NCBI RefSeq assembly: GCF_001038505.1
Contig: NZ_LDPY01000001.1
Location: forward strand, 558,001 to 622,000
DNA: 64,000 nucleotides
Origin: Puniceibacterium sp. IMCC21224
Lineage (GTDB): Bacteria > Pseudomonadota > Alphaproteobacteria > Rhodobacterales > Rhodobacteraceae
Reading direction: 5' to 3'
In this document: positions 1 through 7,128 of the stretch, in pieces
How positions within the stretch are numbered: position 1 is the stretch's first letter
Layout: each line of letters begins with the position of its first letter
Notes under the pieces: model-generated
The model's database searches: none
What the model was told of the DNA's origin: nothing
The model's input: only the letters and a program-made list of their open reading frames with translations
Program-made: the position numbers and the translations under genes

Positions 1-5
1 AGCGG

Positions 6-680
6 CTAAAGACCGCCGGCCGCCCGGTCCGCGACAGGAACAAATGCTGTTGTTCTGGGATCATACCATTCCAGCCCGCCGGCGCCGATCTCGGTCCACA
101 GACCATGCAGCGTCAGTTCGTCCCTTTCGACGGCCTCGCGGACAAATGGAAAGGTCATGAGGTTTTCAAGCGACACCAGAACCGCCTCTTTTTCCAGCTT
201 GCGGGCGCGCAGGGCATCATCCGGTTCATCCTTGACCCGTTCGTAGCCCGGCCGCAGGATGTCCATCCAGCGTCCCACAAAGCTTGACGTTTCCTCAAGA
301 TGCGGGGCGTGGCCGGAACACATATCAAGGCATCCGGCGACGCCACCACAGTTGGAGTGACCCAGCACGATCAGATGCACCACCTTGAGCGCAACCACGG
401 CATATTCCACCGCCGCCGAGGTGCCGTGCTGCGCGCCGTCCGGCTCATACCCAGGGACGAGATTGGCAATGTTGCGGTGGATAAAGAATTCGCCCGAATC
501 CGCGCCAAAGATCGACGTGACATGCACCCGACTGTCGCAGCACGAAATCACCATCGCGCGCGGGCGCTGGCCTTCGGTTGCAAGGCGGCGATACCACGAG
601 GCGTTGTCGGCATAGGTTGTCGCCTTCCAGCCCTGATAGCGCTGGACCAGGTAGGCAGGCAGGGGTTTGGCAGCCTTCAT
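6..680 (-). CDS. beta-class carbonic anhydrase
   Basis: Catalyses reversible hydration of CO2 to bicarbonate in the cytoplasm. The 224-residue protein has the beta-class zinc site: Cys48 inside CCDSR (47-51, with the Asp49-Arg51 dyad), then His108 and Cys111 in GHSNCGG. Length is normal for the family. The ATG is preceded by AAGGAG at about 6 nt, which supports the start. The gene is complete, with its stop at the left edge of the window. It stands alone, transcribed away from the small gene at 828, and no special regulation is visible. The family call is firm; the physiological role (bicarbonate supply or pH balance) is inferred. Confidence 0.93.
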   Translation of the reverse strand: MKAAKPLPAYLVQRYQGWKATTYADNASWYRRLATEGQRPRAMVISCCDSRVHVTSIFGADSGEFFIHRNIANLVPGYEPDGAQHGTSAAVEYAVVALKVVHLIVLGHSNCGGVAGCLDMCSGHAPHLEETSSFVGRWMDILRPGYERVKDEPDDALRARKLEKEAVLVSLENLMTFPFVREAVERDELTLHGLWTEIGAGGLEWYDPRTTAFVPVADRAAGGL

Positions 681-827
681 TTCGCTCTCCTTGGTGGTGC
701 GGGTGGGTCTGAGTTACGCTGAATTCGACAGGAATTCGAGAGATAATCCAAGCCAAGCCTAACCTTTTGGGAACCTCGATAGGACACCCTGTCATCGCCG
801 TGGGGGCCTTTCTGAGAGGATGGTAAG

Positions 828-1208
828 GTGGGAAATATCGTGATGCTGAAACCGCGCGAAGGCGCGCGGCTGGATGCTGGCCGGGTCGAGATGCTGTATG
901 TGCAGCTTGGCCCAAGCGGAGCTGAGGATGTCGTCTGCCGCGCAATGGAGGAACTGGCCTATCGTCTGACCTATATTGACCGGATGTATTGTGACCAGAA
1001 CTGGGCTGAGATGCGCAAGAACACGCGGGCACTAAATGCGATAGCGGTGCAGATCGGCATGAACGGATTGTCGCGGGTTGCGGGTGATGTGATCAGCTGC
1101 ATAGACGACGCGGATGTGATCGCGCTGGCGGCGACCTTGTCGCGCCTGATACGCACCGGGGAATTGTCACTGACCGAGATCTGGGATTTGCAGGATCTTT
1201 CGGTCTGA
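828..1208 (+). CDS. small conserved-looking hypothetical protein
   Basis: A 126-residue protein I cannot assign. The chosen start is GTG at 828, preceded by GAGAGGA at 7 nt; an in-frame ATG lies five codons later without a comparable ribosome site. The sequence is helical, with no signal peptide or membrane segment. It has a cluster around residues 50-75 (TYIDRMYCDQNW, then NTRALNAIAVQIG) and an acidic C-terminus. The all-helical pattern and size recall phosphotransfer (Hpt-like) or regulatory helical bundles, but no diagnostic histidine motif is visible. It lies between carbonic anhydrase and the aminopeptidase operon on the same strand as the latter, 64 nt upstream. Confidence 0.75.
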   Translation: MGNIVMLKPREGARLDAGRVEMLYVQLGPSGAEDVVCRAMEELAYRLTYIDRMYCDQNWAEMRKNTRALNAIAVQIGMNGLSRVAGDVISCIDDADVIALAATLSRLIRTGELSLTEIWDLQDLSV

Positions 1209-1272
1209 ACTCACTTGCGGGGCGGCGCACAGGGGCTAGGGTACGGCGTGTCACCAACAAAGGGGTTGCCCG

Positions 1273-2658
1273 ATGCCGTTTTCCTTTGCCTCTGCCGACG
1301 CGGGGTCTTTGCCAGTTCATGTACTTAGCCCGGATGATGTCGCCCCATGGGCGGCACAGCAGGGCGATGTCACGCGCAATTGGGTCGGGGCAAGCGGTTT
1401 TAACGGTGCCATCGGCACGGCGCTGATGCTGCCCGACGCTGACGGTACGCCACAGGGCGCGCTGATTGGCTATGGCACGCCGTCTCAACGTCGCAGGGTG
1501 CGATTCGTACTGGCGGGCGCGGTGCCAAATCTGGCGCCGGGCCTCTATCACATTGCGAGCGGTCTGCCCGCTGAGGATGTCGCGACCGAGGCGTTGGGCT
1601 GGTTGTTGTCGACCTACGGCTTTTCGCGTTACCATGATCAAAGCCCGAAGGTGCCGCAGCTTGTGGCGCCCGATGGCATTGATGCCACACGGACCGAAGT
1701 TCTGGCGGCATCCGAGGCGCTGACCCGTGACCTGATCAACACGCCTGCCTCGGATATGGGGCCGGCGGACCTTGATGCCGCAGCGCGGGCCTTGGCCGAT
1801 GAATTTGATGCCGATATCCGGGTCATCATTGGTGCCGAGTTGTTGGCGCAGAATTTTCCGATGATCCACGCCGTGGGCCGCGCGGCCGAGCAAGAGCCGC
1901 GGCTAATCGACATGCGTTGGGGTACCGTCGGCCCGACATTGACGCTGGTGGGCAAGGGCGTGTGTTTTGACACCGGGGGGTTAAACCTGAAACCCGGTGC
2001 GTCGATGGGGTTGATGAAAAAGGACATGGGGGGGGCAGCCAACGTGCTGGGCCTTGCGCGGATGATCATGGCGCTGGCTCTGCCGCTGCGGTTGCGCGTG
2101 CTGATCCCGGCAGTCGAAAACGCGGTCAGCGGCAACAGTTTCCGCCCGCAGGACATTCTGACCTCGCGCAAGGGGCTGACGGTTGAAATCAACAACACCG
2201 ACGCGGAGGGGCGGCTGGTGCTGGCCGACGCTCTGGCGCTGGCAGACGAGGAAATGCCTGACCTCATCATTTCGATGGCCACGTTGACTGGTGCCGCGCG
2301 GGTCGCGGTGGGGCCGGATCTGGCCCCATATTTCACCGATGACGATGCCGTCGCCGCAACGCTAGGACAGGCCGGCGCCAAAATGGCTGACCCGGTCTGG
2401 CGCCTGCCATTCTGGGAGCCGTACGAGACGATGATCGAACCGGGGATCGCTGATCTGGACAATGCGCCGGCCGGCGGCTTTGGTGGGGCGATCACGGCGG
2501 CACTGTTCCTACGCCGGTTTGTCGAAGCGACCCCAAGATATGTGCATTTCGACATCTACGGCTGGCAACCACAGCCCGCACCGGGGCGCACAAAGGGTGG
2601 ATTTGGGCAAGGTCCGCGCGCCATTCTGGACGCACTGCCGAACCTTTTGAACCTGTGA
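1273..2658 (+). CDS. M17 (leucyl) aminopeptidase family protein
   Basis: Cytosolic metallo-aminopeptidase that releases N-terminal amino acids from peptides. The 461-residue protein has the C-terminal catalytic domain of family M17. KGVCFDTGG (K228, D233) and NTDAEGRLVLADAL (starting at 308) carry the two-metal ligands and the catalytic Lys/Arg. The N-terminal domain is more divergent and shorter than in E. coli PepA, typical of the alphaproteobacterial branch. It is the first gene of a three-gene operon: its TGA overlaps the GTG of the NlpC/P60 gene, which overlaps the agmatinase gene. The company of a cell-wall peptide hydrolase suggests breakdown of muropeptide-derived peptides, which is an inference. 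Confidence 0.92.
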   Translation: MPFSFASADAGSLPVHVLSPDDVAPWAAQQGDVTRNWVGASGFNGAIGTALMLPDADGTPQGALIGYGTPSQRRRVRFVLAGAVPNLAPGLYHIASGLPAEDVATEALGWLLSTYGFSRYHDQSPKVPQLVAPDGIDATRTEVLAASEALTRDLINTPASDMGPADLDAAARALADEFDADIRVIIGAELLAQNFPMIHAVGRAAEQEPRLIDMRWGTVGPTLTLVGKGVCFDTGGLNLKPGASMGLMKKDMGGAANVLGLARMIMALALPLRLRVLIPAVENAVSGNSFRPQDILTSRKGLTVEINNTDAEGRLVLADALALADEEMPDLIISMATLTGAARVAVGPDLAPYFTDDDAVAATLGQAGAKMADPVWRLPFWEPYETMIEPGIADLDNAPAGGFGGAITAALFLRRFVEATPRYVHFDIYGWQPQPAPGRTKGGFGQGPRAILDALPNLLNL

Positions 2659-3521
2659 TCGCCATGGCGGACCGCCGTCTGATGCCGACAAACGGCCGGG
2701 TGGCGCATGTCTCGCTGATGGGCGAGCTCGCGGCGGAGCAGTTCACTGACGGCACCGAACGCTGCGTCGCACGGGACATGGTCTGGTTGTGGTCTGCGCC
2801 CGACGGCAATCGCGAGCGTACTCTGCTGTTTGGCGAACGGTTTTGCGTGCTTGAGGTGCGGCAGGAATTCGCCTTTGGTTTTGTTCCCTACAATGGCTAT
2901 GTCGGATACCTAAGGGCGCAGGCCCTCGATGATCTGCCCGCGCCGACGCATGTTGTGAGCGCGCGACTGACCAGCAGTCTGGATCAGCCGGATTTCAAAC
3001 GATTCACCGACCTGGCAGAGCTGTCTTTGGGCGCGCAGCTGCATGTTGATGATGTCGGCGGCCGGTTCGCGCGCTATGCCACTCCGAGCGGGGCACGGTA
3101 TGTGCCTGCTTTGCATCTGCGCCCCGTCGGCTTGCCCGAAACCGACCCGGTCGCGGTTGCAGAACGGCTGCTGGGCACGCCGTATGTCTGGGGTGGGAAT
3201 TCAGCGCGCGGGATTGACTGTTCGGGGTTGGTTCAGGCAGGCTTGCGCGCCTGCGGTCAAACCTGCCCCGGCGACAGTGACTTGCAAGAGCGTGCGCTGG
3301 GCGTCACGATGTCGCCCGGCACGCCATATCAGCGCGGTGACCTGCTGTTCTGGAAGGGGCATGTCGCCTGGGTCGCTGACCCGGTGACGCTGCTGCACGC
3401 CAACGCCCATAGCATGAGCGTCGCATTCGAGCCGCTGCAATCTGCCATTGACCGTATCGCCAAAAGCGACGGCCCTGTTATACGCCACGCCAGAATAGAA
3501 CCGCAAGGAAGCCCGCCATGA
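2655..3521 (+). CDS. NlpC/P60 family (C40) peptidase with SH3-like N-terminus
   Basis: Probable cysteine peptidase acting on peptidoglycan peptides. The C-terminal NlpC/P60 domain (about residues 165-275 of 288) shows GTPYVWGGNS...GIDCSGLV with catalytic Cys189, and GDLLFWKGHVAWV with His236. The N-terminal half looks like paired bacterial SH3-type wall-binding modules. No signal peptide is visible, so a cytoplasmic muropeptide-recycling role is possible, as in gamma-D-glutamyl-diaminopimelate endopeptidases. GTG at 2655 overlaps the preceding stop; ATG at 2664 (MADRRL) is an equally possible start. It overlaps the agmatinase start by four bases, which indicates translational coupling. Confidence 0.9.
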   Translation: MIAMADRRLMPTNGRVAHVSLMGELAAEQFTDGTERCVARDMVWLWSAPDGNRERTLLFGERFCVLEVRQEFAFGFVPYNGYVGYLRAQALDDLPAPTHVVSARLTSSLDQPDFKRFTDLAELSLGAQLHVDDVGGRFARYATPSGARYVPALHLRPVGLPETDPVAVAERLLGTPYVWGGNSARGIDCSGLVQAGLRACGQTCPGDSDLQERALGVTMSPGTPYQRGDLLFWKGHVAWVADPVTLLHANAHSMSVAFEPLQSAIDRIAKSDGPVIRHARIEPQGSPP

Positions 3522-4486
3522 CCACCGATCCGTTCTTTCACCCCATCTCGGGGTTTGACCTGCCGCGGTTTGCCGGCATTCCGACCTTTATGCGCTTGCC
3601 TTATGTGCCGCCCGGCCACGCCCGGTTCGAAGAGGTGCAGGTGGGCGTGGTCGGCGTGCCCTGGGACAGCGGCACCACCAACCGTCCCGGCCCGCGCCAT
3701 GCGCCGCGTCAGTTGCGCGATGCCTCGACCATGATCCGGGCGCAGCACGGCGTCAGCGGCGTGCGCCCGTTTGAGATGGTGCGCTGCGCCGATGTTGGGG
3801 ATGTCGGACCAAATCCGGCGGATATTCAGGACAGCATGACCCGGATTACCGCGTTTTATGATGGGTTGCGGGCGGCGGGCATCATGCCCCTCACTGCGGG
3901 CGGCGATCACCTGTCGTCGCTGCCAATCTTGCGGTCATTGGGTCGCGATGCGCCGCTGGGTATGGTGCATTTCGACAGCCATACCGACCTGTTCCATTCC
4001 TATTTCGGTGGCACGATGTACACCCATGGCACACCGTTCCGCCGTGCAATCGAAGAGGGGCTGTTGGACCCGAAACGTGTGGTGATGATCGGCATTCGCG
4101 GCTCGGCTTATGACACCGAAGACCGTGATTTTGCCGCCGCCAACGGCATTCGTATCGTCCCGATCGAAGAATTCCACGCCCGCGGCCCCGAAGATGTCAT
4201 GGCCGAGGCACGCGAGATTGTCGGCACCGAACCGACTTATGTCAGCTATGACATCGACTTTGTCGATCCGACTTTTGCGCCCGGCACCGGCACACCCGAA
4301 GTGGGCGGCCCGAATTCCTATCAGGCCTTGCAGGTGGTGCGGGCGCTTGAGGGGCTGAATATCGTCGGTGCGGACATGGTCGAAGTGTCACCGCCGTTTG
4401 ATACCTCGGGCGGAACGGCGTTTCTGGGCGTCACTGTGATGTTTGAACTGCTTTGCGTCATGGCACCGATGATCGCCGTGCGGTGA
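3518..4486 (+). CDS. speB: agmatinase / arginase-family ureohydrolase
   Basis: Mn2+-dependent ureohydrolase, most likely converting agmatine to putrescine and urea. The 322-residue protein has all arginase-superfamily metal motifs: GGDHL with His131, FDSHTD (Asp153, His155, Asp157) and SYDIDFVDP (Asp245, Asp247). An AAGGA ribosome site precedes the ATG, which overlaps the previous stop codon. It closes the M17-NlpC-agmatinase operon. A large Orn/Lys/Arg decarboxylase at the far end of the window could supply agmatine, but the two are about 57 kb apart. The substrate could also be guanidinobutyrate or another guanidino compound; the superfamily is certain, the substrate is not. Confidence 0.88.
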   Translation: MTTDPFFHPISGFDLPRFAGIPTFMRLPYVPPGHARFEEVQVGVVGVPWDSGTTNRPGPRHAPRQLRDASTMIRAQHGVSGVRPFEMVRCADVGDVGPNPADIQDSMTRITAFYDGLRAAGIMPLTAGGDHLSSLPILRSLGRDAPLGMVHFDSHTDLFHSYFGGTMYTHGTPFRRAIEEGLLDPKRVVMIGIRGSAYDTEDRDFAAANGIRIVPIEEFHARGPEDVMAEAREIVGTEPTYVSYDIDFVDPTFAPGTGTPEVGGPNSYQALQVVRALEGLNIVGADMVEVSPPFDTSGGTAFLGVTVMFELLCVMAPMIAVR

Positions 4487-4535
4487 CGGGGCCCCGGCGC
4501 GGAACGCCATCTCCAGGCGACATCCAACCGCGCGG

Positions 4536-4877
4536 TCAGTCGATCGCGCGGATCATCTTGCGCTCTAACACCCGCAGCACCGTGCGCAGGTCTGACCCGC
4601 GTTTCAGCACCTGGCCATCTATGCTGACCACGGCATATTGGCCCTGCTTTCCGCGCAGCTTTGGCCGTTTTTCGACCCGGTATAACGGGTTTTCGGCGGT
4701 GCGGCGAAAGATCGAGAACACCGCCACATCGCGCAGACACGAGATACCGTAATCGCGCCACTCACCCGCCGCGACCATGCGGCCATACAGCGCCAGGATC
4801 AGCGATAGCTCGGTTCGGTGAAAGGCCACGACCTCGGATCCCGATTGGGTGGCTTGGAACGGCGTTAGCGAATTCAT
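4536..4877 (-). CDS. DUF2794-type small protein
   Basis: A 113-residue protein read from ATG at 4877 (MNSLTPFQ). The reading frame stays open further upstream but that part has no coding look. The sequence around residues 19-100 (HRTELSLILALYGRMVAAGEWRD is the start of the conserved part) matches my memory of the DUF2794 family, which is widespread in Rhodobacterales and of unknown function. It is cytoplasmic by appearance and rich in Arg/Lys. It converges on the agmatinase gene (49 nt between stops) and is divergent from the glycine riboswitch leader. No function is proposed. Confidence 0.8.
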   Translation of the reverse strand: MNSLTPFQATQSGSEVVAFHRTELSLILALYGRMVAAGEWRDYGISCLRDVAVFSIFRRTAENPLYRVEKRPKLRGKQGQYAVVSIDGQVLKRGSDLRTVLRVLERKMIRAID

Positions 4878-5118
4878 GGACTCATGCTTGCGCTGATCGG
4901 AGGGCAGCGCAAGCGTTTTCAAAATGTCAGCCCCGGCGGCGTGGACTGTGATGCACCAATGCCAGAGGAAACCGGACCTGTCAGGGTTTGGGTTGGGGGC
5001 GGATTGCTGCGCACCCGGCGGCAAACGGGGGGTGCTTGTTAAATTCAAACCGCTCACCACCCTCCGTATGAGGGTGCTTGTTTCCGACGAAAAGCTGGTC
5101 TAGCTTGGCGCCACGTCA

Positions 5119-5270
5119 CGACGGGAGAACCGGGTTATCCGGTGCCGAAGGAGCAACCGCCCCGGAAACTCTCAGGCCCAAGGGACCGTCGCGACCAACA
5201 GAACTCTGGAGAGTGGTGCAATCGTATGCATCCGCCGACGGGATAGCGATCTCAGGCAAAGGGACAGAGG
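5119..5270 (+). promoter_or_regulatory. tandem glycine riboswitch (gcvT motif)
   Basis: Two consecutive glycine aptamers precede gcvT. Aptamer 1 is closed by CGACGG (5119) and CCGTCG (to 5191) and contains GCCGAAGGAGCAA and ACTCTCAGGC. Aptamer 2 is closed by CTCTG (5204) and CAGAG (to 5269) and contains GCCGACGGGATAGCGA and CTCAGGCAAAGGGAC. These are hallmark glycine-riboswitch segments. It probably switches on the glycine cleavage operon when glycine is abundant. About 70 nt separate aptamer 2 from the first plausible gcvT ATG, and no clear intrinsic terminator is seen there. Confidence 0.93.
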
Positions 5271-5338
5271 GGGCATTCCGGGCGTGGGAATTTTACCGCG
5301 CTGTGAATGCCGTGGCGCCCCAATGTGTCGCCGAACGG

Positions 5339-6613
5339 ATGTCAGAAATGGATGAACGCATGAGCGGTAAACAGGGCGAAAACGGATCAGGTAGCGACGA
5401 TCTGGCACGATTTGAGGTCCAGGATGTCTGCGGTTGTGGTGTTGACCACGGCCCCGGCGGACATCCCGCGGATGACCACGAACCCGAGGATGAAGGTGGT
5501 TTGAAGCGCACCCCGCTGCATGCGCTGCACCTTGAGCTGGGAGCGAAGATGGTTGAATTCGCTGGCTACGAAATGCCGGTGCAATATCCCATGGGTGTGC
5601 TCAAGGAACATCTGCACACCCGCGCGGCTGCCGGTCTGTTTGATGTCAGCCACATGGGGCAGGTTGTACTGCGCGGACGCACTTGCGATGTGGCGCTGGC
5701 GCTGGAAACCCTTGTGCCGGTCGATGTCGCCGGGATCGTTGAGGGCCGTCAGCGCTATGGGTTCTTCACCAACGATCAGGGCGGGATCGAGGATGATCTG
5801 ATGATCGCCAATCGTGGCGATCACCTGTTTGTTGTGGTCAACGCAGCCTGCAAGGATGCAGATGTCGCGCGGATGCGCGCGGAGCTTGAGCCCGGCGTTG
5901 TGGTCAAGCTGCTCGACAATCGGGCTCTGCTCGCACTGCAGGGGCCGGGCGCCGCAGACGCGCTGGCCAAGCTGAACCCGGCAGTGAGGGAGATGCGGTT
6001 CATGGATGTGGCCACGCTGGAACTGGCCGGGGCTGAATGCTGGATTTCGCGGTCTGGCTACACTGGCGAGGATGGATTCGAGATTTCTGTGCCCGATGCG
6101 GCGGCTGAGACGCTGGCCCGCGCCCTGCTGACAATCGACGCGGTTGAGCCTATTGGCCTTGGTGCTCGCGATTCGCTGCGGCTTGAGGCTGGGCTTTGCC
6201 TTTATGGCCATGACATCGATGCGGACACGTCACCGATCGAAGCGGCGCTGGTCTGGGCCATCCAGAAGGTGCGCCGCCCGGGTGGTGCCCGCGCAGGCGG
6301 ATACCCCGGAGCCGAGCGTATAGCCGGTGATCTGGCCGAAGGTGTGGCCCGCAAACGCGTTGGCGTGCGCCCCGAGGGCCGCGCGCCGATGCGCGAAGGT
6401 ATCCAGCTTTTCGCTGGCGAAACGGGCGGAGAGCCGGTTGGGATCGTGACCTCGGGTGGTTTTGGCCCAACCCTTGGCGCGCCAGTGGCGATGGGCTATG
6501 TGCCCGCTGCCCTGTCAAAGGCAGGTACACAGATTTTTGGTGAGGTACGGGGCAAACGACTGGCCGTTGAGGTTGTGTCGCTGCCCTTTGTACCCGCAGG
6601 ATTCAAACGCTGA
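5339..6613 (+). CDS. gcvT: glycine cleavage T protein (aminomethyltransferase)
   Basis: Transfers the methylene group from the H-protein aminomethyl-lipoyl arm to tetrahydrofolate, releasing ammonia. The conserved GcvT body begins at LKRTPLHALH (codon 5501, a TTG) and runs about 370 residues, the usual length; landmarks are GLFDVSHMGQ, YTGEDGFEIS and GLGARDSLRLEAGL. The start is uncertain. TTG 5501 has GAGGA 10 nt upstream. ATGs at 5339, 5348 and 5360 would add 47-54 residues, rich in Asp/Glu/His and with a CGCG tetrad. The frame is also open back through the riboswitch, which cannot be coding. I chose 5339 because it follows the riboswitch closely. First gene of gcvT-gcvH-gcvP. Confidence 0.9.
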   Translation: MSEMDERMSGKQGENGSGSDDLARFEVQDVCGCGVDHGPGGHPADDHEPEDEGGLKRTPLHALHLELGAKMVEFAGYEMPVQYPMGVLKEHLHTRAAAGLFDVSHMGQVVLRGRTCDVALALETLVPVDVAGIVEGRQRYGFFTNDQGGIEDDLMIANRGDHLFVVVNAACKDADVARMRAELEPGVVVKLLDNRALLALQGPGAADALAKLNPAVREMRFMDVATLELAGAECWISRSGYTGEDGFEISVPDAAAETLARALLTIDAVEPIGLGARDSLRLEAGLCLYGHDIDADTSPIEAALVWAIQKVRRPGGARAGGYPGAERIAGDLAEGVARKRVGVRPEGRAPMREGIQLFAGETGGEPVGIVTSGGFGPTLGAPVAMGYVPAALSKAGTQIFGEVRGKRLAVEVVSLPFVPAGFKR

Positions 6614-6631
6614 ACACATCCACGGGAGATA

Positions 6632-7003
6632 ATGATGAAGTTCACCGAAGAGCATGAATGGCTTTTGGAAGAAGATGATGGCATCGTCACTGTCGGTATC
6701 ACGGCACATGCCGCCGAGCAGTTGGGCGATGTGGTGTTTGTCGAACTGCCCGATGTCGGCGCAACCGTGTCCAAGGATGACGAAGTTGTGGTGATCGAGA
6801 GCGTCAAGGCGGCGTCCGACATCCTTGCCCCGATTGATGGTGAGATTGTCGAGGTCAACGAGTCGATCGTGGCTGAACCGGGCAAGGTCAACGAAGATCC
6901 CGAGGGCGAAGCCTGGTTCTTTAAGGTCCGGGTTGAGGCCGACGATATGGCCGTCATGGACGATTACATGGACGAGGCGGCCTACAAGAAGTTTGTGGGC
7001 TGA
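6632..7003 (+). CDS. gcvH: glycine cleavage H protein (lipoyl carrier)
   Basis: Lipoylated shuttle protein that carries the aminomethyl group from GcvP to GcvT. The 123-residue protein has the lipoyl domain with the attachment lysine in ESVKAASD (Lys59 counting from the first ATG), as well as the family opening FTEEHEWL. Two adjacent ATGs (6632 and 6635) are possible; GGGAGA lies just upstream. The gene follows gcvT by 18 nt and precedes gcvP by 125 nt, so the three are almost certainly one transcription unit under the glycine riboswitch. Nothing abnormal in sequence or length. Confidence 0.96.
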   Translation: MMKFTEEHEWLLEEDDGIVTVGITAHAAEQLGDVVFVELPDVGATVSKDDEVVVIESVKAASDILAPIDGEIVEVNESIVAEPGKVNEDPEGEAWFFKVRVEADDMAVMDDYMDEAAYKKFVG

Positions 7004-7071
7004 CCAGGGCACACCCGCGTCAGCTGGCCGATCGGTGGCCGACCCGGAAAATGCGTATTTTTGAAGAGAAG

Positions 7072-7103
7072 AAGCGGCGGCCTGTCCGGTTTGGCCGCCG
7101 CTT
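7072..7103 (+). terminator. strong hairpin between gcvH and gcvP
   Basis: A perfect GC-rich stem (AAGCGGCGGCC pairing with GGCCGCCGCTT, loop of about 10 nt) lies in the 125-nt gcvH-gcvP gap and is followed by TGTCC rather than a real U-tract. It may be a partial terminator or an RNA-stability element that sets gcvT/gcvH output above gcvP. The hairpin is directly seen; the function is inferred. Confidence 0.55.
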
Positions 7104-7128
7104 TGTCCTGTTCCAGACGAGGTGAGAC

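Noticed and set aside
1638-2555. 305-codon minus-strand frame inside the M17 aminopeptidase gene
   Set aside because: Antisense shadow caused by high GC content; the plus-strand translation has full catalytic motifs.
5078-5338. N-terminal part of the gcvT frame reaching back through the glycine riboswitch
   Set aside because: This stretch is the conserved RNA aptamer pair; translation through it is implausible.
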